Shown in pieces: positions 4,918 to 10,343 of a stretch of DNA of 10,343 bases (positions are counted from its first letter, which is position 1; each line of letters begins with the position of its first letter). The notes beneath the pieces were generated by a model. It was not told the origin of the DNA and ran no database searches. It was given only the letters and a program-made list of their open reading frames with translations. The stretch covers positions 1-10,343 of the forward strand of contig CAMWRR010000044.1 of NCBI GenBank assembly GCA_947176715.1. Direction: 5' to 3'. This stretch comes from an uncultured Rikenellaceae bacterium (GTDB lineage: Bacteria > Bacteroidota > Bacteroidia > Bacteroidales > Rikenellaceae). The translations under genes were made by a program, and so were the position numbers.

Positions 4918-7314
4918 ATGAAGATATTCCGGTTTATGTTTCTGATATCGGCGTTTATGTCGGCGTATCTCCTCCATGCCCAGAGGGTAGGGGTGGTGCT
5001 CAGCGGCGGCGGCGCCAAGGGGCTCTATCACATAGGCATAATGAAGGCCTTGGAGGAGAACGGGATACCTGTCGACTACGTGGCCGGCACCTCTATGGGC
5101 TCGATAGTGGCGGGGCTTTACGCCGCCGGTTACTCCCCCTCGGAGATGGAGGCTCTCTTCAATTCGCCCGAGGTGTTGTCGTGGGTATCCGGCAAGATAG
5201 AGGACCGCTATCTGTATTACTACAAGAGGCAGGCCCCCAACCCCTCCACCATAAACATCGACTTCAACATAGACCGCTCCCTGCCCGACTATCTTCCGGC
5301 TGTCGACACTCTGCCCGGCAGCGGCATATCGGCCGAGACACTATCCAGACGCAAGGGTAAGATCACCTTCTCGTTGAGGCGTCCTACCGATTCCGACGCG
5401 TCGCCCTCCATGTCGTTGGTGAACAGCACCTCGCTCGACGTGGCGCTTCTATACTTCTTCGCCGGGGCCTCGGCCTGTTCCGGCGGCGACTTCGACGAGC
5501 TGTTCGTCCCTTTCAGATGCGTCTCCACAAACATATACGACAAGAAGCCCTATCTGTGGCGGTCGGGCGATCTGGGCATGGCCATACGTTCGTCTATGGC
5601 CATACCGCTGGTATTCGCCCCGGTGGCCGTCGACTCCATGCTCATGTACGACGGGGGGCTGGTCAACAACTACCCGTGGCGCGAGACCATAGAGGAGTTC
5701 GCACCCGACATACTCATAGGCGGGGTGTGCGTGTCAGGCCGGCCCGACATATCTACCATAGCCGGCCAGATAGAGATACTCACCACCGACAAGACCGACT
5801 ACTCCATACCCGACTCCTTGGGCATAACCGTGGCGCGCAATATGGATGTGGGCATAATGGACTTCCGTAAGGCCCCCTATATAATACAGCGCGGTTACGA
5901 AGACGCCCTTGCGGCCATGCCGGAGATACTCGGACGCATAAGCCGTCGCAAGCCGCGTGAACAGGTGGAGGCCGAACGCGCCTCTTTCCGATCGCGTATT
6001 CCCGATATCAATATCAAGTCGCTGGATATAGAGGGGCTTACGCCGTCGCAACGGGCATACGTAAAGAGTCAGCTCTCCGACCTCAACCGCGACGGTGTGG
6101 ACGAGGAGATGACGCTGGACGGATTCAGGGCCGAGTATCTGAAGATTCTGTCCGAGGGGTTCCTCACCGGAGGCTTTCCCGTGGTGGAGTGCGACGACTC
6201 GCTCGGTGGCTACCGTATGCGCATGACCATGCACAACAAGCCCGACTTCAAGGCGATGATAGGGGTCAACATATCGTCCATATCGGTCAATCAGGCCTAT
6301 CTCGGTTTTCAATACCACGACTTGGGGCGCATAAGCTCCACGGTCACTCTCGACGGCTATATCGGCAGCTTCTACTCGGCCGCCCAGCTCTCGTCGCGGT
6401 TCAACTTCTACGGAGGCCGCAGACCGTTCTATGTGGAGAGCGCACTGTCGTACAACTTCTACGATTACGGCCGGGGCAACAGTCAGAGCATATCGTACAA
6501 ACACTCCTCTCAAGGCTATTTGCGTTATAACGACATGTATCTCAGCTCTGCGATAGGTACGCCGGTGCAGAGGTCGTCCAAGGTGGAGCTACGTGCCGCC
6601 GTAGGTCACGACCGTTACAGCTACTTCCCCGTGCGGGGCGGTGTGGACGGCTACACCTACGACTTGTCGGGCATCAACTACGTGACGGCGGATATCTCGC
6701 TCAGCCGTAACTCGCTCAACTATCCCACATATCCCACGAGCGGACTCTATCAGCGTCTCTCGCTCTTCGGAGCCTATCAGCGCGAGCGTTACATGCCCGG
6801 CTCGTATTCGGAGGGGCTGGGCGGGCGCGAGTCTTATAACCGCAGTCTGTGGGCGGGGGCATGTTTCAGTCGCGACGACTACATCTATGTGGCCCCGCAT
6901 TTCAGCTTCGGTTACAGCGTGGAGGGGCTCTACTCAATGTCGCCGCGTTACTCCAACGACTACATAGCCGTTATGGCCGCACCGTCGTTCACACCCACGC
7001 CCCACAGCAAGACGCTCAATACCCCCGAGTTTCACAGCGACAGCTATGTGGCGCTCGGCATAAAACCAATATTCTCGGTAAACGACAATATCTATCTCAA
7101 GGCATCGGCCTATTGCTTCAAACCCGACCTCAAAAACTGGCGCGATCTCAAGGACCGGCTCAAGTATATCGTAGATGCCTCGGTGGTGTACCAGTCTCCT
7201 ATTGGGCCGGTAAGCCTCTCTTACTCATACTATACACTCAGCGGGATGAGACGTAATTATGTCACCTTCAATCTGGGTGTGCTTCTTTTCAAGCCTAAGG
7301 GGATTGCTTATTAG
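4918..7314 (+). CDS. Patatin-like phospholipase with outer-membrane beta-barrel (type Vd autotransporter-like)
   Basis: This 798-residue protein starts with a signal peptide (MKIFRFMFLISAFMSAYLLHAQ, cleavage near residue 22). A patatin domain follows at about 24-340, with the oxyanion loop SGGGAKG (29-35), the nucleophile elbow GTSMG (57-61, S59) and the catalytic aspartate in DGG (245-247, D245), the full Ser-Asp dyad. Residues about 362-445 look like a POTRA-type linker, and about 445-798 are amphipathic, aromatic-rich strands of a BamA/Omp85-like barrel ending in GIAY. The family (PlpD, FplA) are type Vd autotransporters with phospholipase A activity, exposed or anchored at the outer membrane; location and substrate here are inferred. 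A polar segment at about 118-165 looks longer than in relatives I recall. The start at 4918 is chosen over the in-frame ATG at 4846 because it begins the signal peptide and lies after the predicted transcription start. It has its own promoter next to the TetR pair. Confidence 0.9.
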   Translation: MKIFRFMFLISAFMSAYLLHAQRVGVVLSGGGAKGLYHIGIMKALEENGIPVDYVAGTSMGSIVAGLYAAGYSPSEMEALFNSPEVLSWVSGKIEDRYLYYYKRQAPNPSTINIDFNIDRSLPDYLPAVDTLPGSGISAETLSRRKGKITFSLRRPTDSDASPSMSLVNSTSLDVALLYFFAGASACSGGDFDELFVPFRCVSTNIYDKKPYLWRSGDLGMAIRSSMAIPLVFAPVAVDSMLMYDGGLVNNYPWRETIEEFAPDILIGGVCVSGRPDISTIAGQIEILTTDKTDYSIPDSLGITVARNMDVGIMDFRKAPYIIQRGYEDALAAMPEILGRISRRKPREQVEAERASFRSRIPDINIKSLDIEGLTPSQRAYVKSQLSDLNRDGVDEEMTLDGFRAEYLKILSEGFLTGGFPVVECDDSLGGYRMRMTMHNKPDFKAMIGVNISSISVNQAYLGFQYHDLGRISSTVTLDGYIGSFYSAAQLSSRFNFYGGRRPFYVESALSYNFYDYGRGNSQSISYKHSSQGYLRYNDMYLSSAIGTPVQRSSKVELRAAVGHDRYSYFPVRGGVDGYTYDLSGINYVTADISLSRNSLNYPTYPTSGLYQRLSLFGAYQRERYMPGSYSEGLGGRESYNRSLWAGACFSRDDYIYVAPHFSFGYSVEGLYSMSPRYSNDYIAVMAAPSFTPTPHSKTLNTPEFHSDSYVALGIKPIFSVNDNIYLKASAYCFKPDLKNWRDLKDRLKYIVDASVVYQSPIGPVSLSYSYYTLSGMRRNYVTFNLGVLLFKPKGIAY

Positions 7315-7344
7315 GGGAGGGTGGTTCTGTTATTTATTATGCGT

Positions 7345-7362
7345 GGTGCGGGTGACCGCGCC
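7345..7362 (+). other. GTGA-tetraloop hairpin after the patatin gene
   Basis: GGTGCGG (7345-7351) pairs with CCGCGCC (7356-7362), including one G-U pair, around GTGA, a GNRA-type loop. No T-tract follows. It sits 30 nt past the patatin stop codon and may be a weak terminator or a 3'-end stabiliser. Confidence 0.4.
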
Positions 7363-7461
7363 TTGTGGGAGATTCGACGGAGGCGGTCGGGTAACGGTTT
7401 GAAACGGTTGCTTCACACCTTCCAGAAGTTGTTGCGGTATATGAAATCGACTATTTTGTAC

Positions 7462-7469
7462 TATATTTG
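7462..7469 (+). promoter_or_regulatory. Promoter -7 element of nfo
   Basis: TATATTTG matches the Bacteroidetes -7 consensus TAnnTTTG exactly and lies 26 nt before the nfo ATG, giving a short leader of about 20 nt. A clean TTTG at the -33 position is not visible. Confidence 0.55.
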
Positions 7470-7495
7470 TAGTATAGGTTAAAAAAGATAATGCG

Positions 7496-8344
7496 ATGAA
7501 ATATTTCGGAGCGCATGTGTCGGCGGCCGGCGGTGTGGAGAACGCACCCGTCAATGCGGCGGCCATAGGGGCCAAGGCTTTCGCCCTCTTCACCAAGAAT
7601 CAGCGTCAGTGGGTGTCGCCCCCTCTTAGCGACAGGTCGATAGCCCTGTTCAGGGAGAATTGTGCCGAATATGGCTTCACCCCCGCACAGATATTGCCTC
7701 ACGACAGCTATCTTATCAATCTCGGTCATCCTGAGGAGGAGGGGCTCTCCAAGTCGCGCGCCGCTTTCGTCGACGAGATGAGCCGTTGCCAGCAGTTGGG
7801 GCTCGACAGGCTCAACTTCCATCCCGGCAGCACCCTCGGCAAGATAGACGACGAGGAGTGTCTGTTGCGCATAGCCGAGTCTATCGACATAGCGCTCGAC
7901 AAGACGAGCGGGGTCACCGCCGTCATAGAGAACACCGCCGGGCAGGGCAGCAACATGGGTTACAGCTTCGAGCAGCTCAGGTTTATAATAGACCATGTGG
8001 GCGACAAGTCGAGAGTGGGGGTGTGCATCGACACCTGCCACGCCTACTCCGCCGGTTACGACCTCTCCACCCGCGAGGCCTGCGACGCCACGTTCGCCGA
8101 GTTCGACAGGGTGATAGGTTTCGGTTATCTCCGCGGCATGCACCTCAACGACTCCATGAAGGCCAAGGGTAGCCGGGTCGACCGTCACAACAGCCTCGGA
8201 GCAGGCACTATCGGGACGGAGGTGTTCCGATACATCGCCGCCGACAGCCGTTTCGACGACATGCCGTTGTGTCTGGAGACCCCCGACGAGAGCCTGTGGC
8301 CGCAGGAGATAGCCATGCTCTATGGTTTTGCAAACGAAAAATAG
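7496..8344 (+). CDS. nfo: Endonuclease IV (apurinic/apyrimidinic endonuclease)
   Basis: Nfo cuts the DNA backbone 5' to abasic sites and trims blocked 3' ends in base-excision repair. The 282-residue protein is a xylose-isomerase-like TIM barrel that holds three zinc ions. All nine metal ligands known from the E. coli enzyme are present, at the same numbers: H69, H109, E145, D179, H182, H216, D229, H231 and E261. They lie in the motifs LPHDSYLINL, LNFHPGS, VIENTAGQG, CIDTCHAYSAGYD, GMHLNDS and DRHNSLGAG. The length is within three residues of the E. coli protein. It appears monocistronic from its own promoter. The promoter of the following gene lies 3 nt after its stop, with a possible -33 TTTG inside its last codons. 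Confidence 0.97.
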   Translation: MKYFGAHVSAAGGVENAPVNAAAIGAKAFALFTKNQRQWVSPPLSDRSIALFRENCAEYGFTPAQILPHDSYLINLGHPEEEGLSKSRAAFVDEMSRCQQLGLDRLNFHPGSTLGKIDDEECLLRIAESIDIALDKTSGVTAVIENTAGQGSNMGYSFEQLRFIIDHVGDKSRVGVCIDTCHAYSAGYDLSTREACDATFAEFDRVIGFGYLRGMHLNDSMKAKGSRVDRHNSLGAGTIGTEVFRYIAADSRFDDMPLCLETPDESLWPQEIAMLYGFANEK

Positions 8345-8346
8345 TG

Positions 8347-8354
8347 TATATTTG
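8347..8354 (+). promoter_or_regulatory. Promoter -7 element of the phosphatase-acyltransferase operon
   Basis: TATATTTG is a third exact copy of the Bacteroidetes -7 element, placed 3 nt after the nfo stop. TTTG at 8327-8330, inside nfo, is the nearest -33 candidate but leaves only 16 nt between the boxes. The leader to the ATG at 8466 would be about 100 nt. Confidence 0.5.
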
Positions 8355-8381
8355 TAATTGCCGCAAGGCGATGACGGGTCG

Positions 8382-8437
8382 CGGGCGGATGTCTCCGGCA
8401 GGCCCGATGCGGACTCCTCCGGTTTGAGCGTAAACCG
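8382..8437 (+). other. Two hairpins in the leader of the phosphatase gene
   Basis: CGGGC (8382-8386) pairs with GCCCG (8402-8406), with GGA (8387-8389) and TCC (8394-8396) able to pair inside. CGGTTT (8420-8425) pairs with AAACCG (8432-8437) around GAGCGT. They lie in an untranslated leader of about 100 nt. No known riboswitch class is recognised. Confidence 0.3.
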
Positions 8438-8465
8438 CCTTGTAAAATGTAATAAACAGAGTTAT

Positions 8466-9308
8466 ATGGCTAAGATAGATTACGAACAGATATGTCTCAA
8501 CGTAAGGGAGATAGCTGCCGAAGCCGCCGCTTTCATAGAGAAAGAGAGCGATAGTTTCTCATGGGACGACGTAGAGCTTAAGGGCATGCACAATATGGTT
8601 ACGAGCGTCGACTACGAGGCCGAGAAGATGATTGTGGACGCGCTCGCGCCCCTCGTCCCCGGCGCCGATTTCCTCGCCGAGGAGGCTGTCGATGCCGCCG
8701 ACGGTCCTATCAGGTCGAAAGGCAACGGTTACGTATGGATAATAGACCCGCTCGACGGCACCACCAACTACATGCACCGTCTGCCGCCATATTGCGTGAG
8801 CATAGCCCTCGCATACAAGGGCGAGGTAGTGGTAGGCGTGGTGCACGAGATAACGCGTGGCGAGAGCTTCTACGCATGGCAAGGCTCCAAGGCCTATATG
8901 AACGGCAAGGAGATACACGTATCGCAGATAGACATTCTCGATGAGTCGCTGATAGCCACCGGCTTCTCATACGACAGCCTCGACCGCATGGCCGAATATC
9001 GTCTGCAACAGGAGTATTTCATCAAATATACCCACGGGGGACGCCGCATAGGTTCCGCCGCCGCCAATCTCGCATACGTGGCGTGCGGCCGTTTCGACGG
9101 CTATTCGCAGTTCAACCTCTCGCCGTGGGATGTGGCCGCCGGTTCGCTGATAGTGCGTGCGGCTGGCGGACGCGTAACCGACTATCGCGGTGGCGACGAT
9201 TATGTCACCGGTGGCGAGATAGTGGCGTGCAACAGTCTGATATATGACAAGTATCTGCAAGCTGTCAGCGCTACATTCACCGAACGCGAGGTATATCCCG
9301 TAGGATAA
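8466..9308 (+). CDS. Inositol monophosphatase family protein
   Basis: A 280-residue Mg2+-dependent, lithium-sensitive-type phosphatase of the IMPase/FBPase/CysQ superfamily, cytosolic. The metal-binding motifs are complete: E72-E73 in FLAEE, the signature DPLDGTTNY (94-102, D94 and D97) and SPWDVAAG (219-226, D222). GGRRIGSAAANLAYVACGRFDGY (191-213) is the usual conserved segment before it. This favours inositol-1-phosphatase-like enzymes (SuhB group) over CysQ, but substrate cannot be fixed from sequence. The ATG at 8466 is preferred over an upstream in-frame TTG at 8358, because the family begins here and the added 36 residues lack conservation features. Its stop overlaps the next start by one base (TAATG), so the acyltransferase is translationally coupled. 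Confidence 0.92.
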   Translation: MAKIDYEQICLNVREIAAEAAAFIEKESDSFSWDDVELKGMHNMVTSVDYEAEKMIVDALAPLVPGADFLAEEAVDAADGPIRSKGNGYVWIIDPLDGTTNYMHRLPPYCVSIALAYKGEVVVGVVHEITRGESFYAWQGSKAYMNGKEIHVSQIDILDESLIATGFSYDSLDRMAEYRLQQEYFIKYTHGGRRIGSAAANLAYVACGRFDGYSQFNLSPWDVAAGSLIVRAAGGRVTDYRGGDDYVTGGEIVACNSLIYDKYLQAVSATFTEREVYPVG

Positions 9309-10213
9309 TGAAAGAGAGTTTTTCGTTTCGTCTGCTATGGGCGGCGGCGTGGTTGTTCGGACGTATGCCGCGATGGTTTCGTTACGGCGTCTCCGACGTG
9401 TTGTCGTTCCTGTTGTACAGGGTGGTGCGTTACAGACGGACCGTGGTGGCGGACAACATAGCGCGCTCGTTTCCCGACAAGAGTCCGGGTGAGAGGCTCC
9501 GGATAGAGCGTCGCTTTTACAGGCATCTGGGTGATGTATTCGTAGAGACCGTCTCTCTTGTATCGATGACCGAGAGCCGGTTGCGCCGGTATATGGTGTA
9601 TGAGAACAGGGAGGTGGTCGATAGTGCCTCGTGCGGCAGACCCATGATAGCCGCCATGTCGCATTACGGGCAGTGGGAATACACTATAGGCTACAGCCTA
9701 TTTACCGACCATCCTGTCAAGGCGGTATATCATCCGCTCTCGAGTCCTATGGCCGAGATGTTCTATAAGAAGATGCGGTCGCGTTTCGGCACCGAGCCCG
9801 TCACCATGAAGGCGGTAACACGCTCGGTGATGCGCGAGATTGCCGCCGGACGTCACCCCATAGTGGCCCTTATCGCCGACCAGACACCTCCCATCATGGG
9901 GGTCAAGAATTTTATCCGTTTCCTCAGTCAGCCCACCGCATTCTTCATTGGTATGGAGAGGATGGCTCTCGGATTCGGTATGTCGGTGGTGTTCATGGCA
10001 ATACGTCGCACCCCGAAGAGAGGCTATTACACCGTAAGATTCACACAGATATACGACGGAGTGGAGCAGGTGCCTCCCGACACAATCACCAGACGTTACG
10101 CCACAGCCCTCGAAGAACTGATCCGCGAGAACCCCGAATACTGGATATGGTCGCACAAACGCTGGAAACACCACCCGGATGCGGAGAGGCCGTATATAGA
10201 TGAGGAGGAATGA
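9308..10213 (+). CDS. LpxL/HtrB-like lysophospholipid (lipid A) acyltransferase
   Basis: A 301-residue membrane-associated acyltransferase of the LpxL/LpxM/HtrB family, which moves acyl chains onto lipid A precursors or related lipids at the inner membrane. The N-terminal 40 residues contain a hydrophobic anchor (about 7-18 and 28-40). The catalytic HX4E motif is SHYGQWE (118-124; H119 and E124). ADQTPP (190-195) and EYWIWSHKRWKHHP (277-290) match the conserved substrate-pocket and C-terminal family motifs. Acyl donor, acceptor and position are not readable. The ATG overlaps the stop of the phosphatase gene by one base. The final codons for D-E-E-E and the TGA stop form part of the left arm of a perfect terminator hairpin. 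Confidence 0.92.
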   Translation: MKESFSFRLLWAAAWLFGRMPRWFRYGVSDVLSFLLYRVVRYRRTVVADNIARSFPDKSPGERLRIERRFYRHLGDVFVETVSLVSMTESRLRRYMVYENREVVDSASCGRPMIAAMSHYGQWEYTIGYSLFTDHPVKAVYHPLSSPMAEMFYKKMRSRFGTEPVTMKAVTRSVMREIAAGRHPIVALIADQTPPIMGVKNFIRFLSQPTAFFIGMERMALGFGMSVVFMAIRRTPKRGYYTVRFTQIYDGVEQVPPDTITRRYATALEELIRENPEYWIWSHKRWKHHPDAERPYIDEEE

Positions 10214-10246
10214 ATACACATTCATTCCTCCTCATCTGTTTGTTTT
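10198..10246 (+). terminator. Perfect 18-bp terminator overlapping the acyltransferase stop
   Basis: GATGAGGAGGAATGAAT (10199-10215) is exactly complementary to ATTCATTCCTCCTCATC (10220-10236) around the loop ACAC, and A10198-T10237 adds one more pair. A T-rich run (TGTTTGTTTTT) follows. The left arm contains the last four sense codons and the stop codon of the acyltransferase gene. The symmetry means it could also act on a leftward transcript. Confidence 0.8.
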
Positions 10247-10343
10247 TGCCTTTTTTGTTTATGCCTCCGGCAGGTTTTTTTGCCTCTGTGGTTTGTTGCC
10301 TCCGGCGGCCCTTCGGGGAGTTACTTTGTCACTCGACAAAGTA
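10247..10343. repeat. Probable intergenic repeat cassette, continuing past the window
   Basis: The word TGCCT recurs at 10247, 10262, 10281 and 10297, twice extended to TGCCTCCGGC (10262-10271 and 10297-10306). A T7 run lies at 10275-10281. CCCTTCGGGG (10309-10318) is a mini-hairpin with a TTCG loop. TACTTTGT (10322-10329) and ACAAAGTA (10336-10343) form a perfect inverted repeat around CACTCG, cut by the window end. No coding sequence is seen. From memory, similar ACTTTGT/ACAAAGT repeats are common between genes in Bacteroidales, but I cannot check this here. Confidence 0.5.

Noticed and set aside
5734..6513. A - strand frame of 259 residues inside the patatin gene
   Set aside because: It is antisense to the patatin/barrel coding region, which has a signal peptide, catalytic motifs and strand pattern in the other frame.
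8358..8465. An N-terminal extension of the inositol-phosphatase gene from a TTG
   Set aside because: The added residues are low-complexity and unlike the family, and the region folds as a leader. The ATG at 8466 fits the family start.

Overview
The window reads as chromosomal DNA from a Bacteroidales bacterium. The grounds are the protein types, the scarcity of Shine-Dalgarno sequences in favour of A-rich leaders, and a perfect Bacteroidetes -7 promoter element (TAnnTTTG, each time TATATTTG) before three transcription units. A fairly high-GC genome with a strong preference for the isoleucine codon ATA suggests something like Rikenellaceae/Alistipes, but the genus is a guess. All nine convincing genes lie on the + strand.

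Region 1 (1-2587) holds kbl (glycine C-acetyltransferase, threonine breakdown), an Lrp/AsnC-type regulator and tsaB (tRNA t6A synthesis). A long imperfect hairpin separates kbl from the regulator, and the regulator and tsaB are 10 nt apart, so they are probably co-transcribed.

Region 2 (2588-3346) is a 759-base gap with no credible protein gene. Its left half is GC-rich and full of hairpins, including a good leftward intrinsic terminator. Its right half is AT-rich and carries four exact copies of CGGATAT/ATATCCG in front of the next operon.

Region 3 (3347-4826) is a tandem pair of paralogous TetR-like regulators ended by a clear intrinsic terminator. Its T-tract runs into the promoter region of the next gene.

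Region 4 (4824-7314) is a secreted patatin-like phospholipase fused to a C-terminal outer-membrane beta-barrel (type Vd autotransporter architecture).

Region 5 (7462-10237) holds nfo (endonuclease IV, all nine metal ligands present), then an inositol-monophosphatase-family gene and an LpxL/HtrB-like acyltransferase gene overlapping by one base. The acyltransferase gene ends inside a perfect 18-bp terminator hairpin, so its last codons form the left arm. The final 100 bases are non-coding and look like an intergenic repeat cassette that continues past the window.

Most of the window is housekeeping or core metabolism. The parts that could hide something new are the structured gap at 2588-2940, the TetR pair with its upstream motif array next to the patatin autotransporter, and the terminal repeat.
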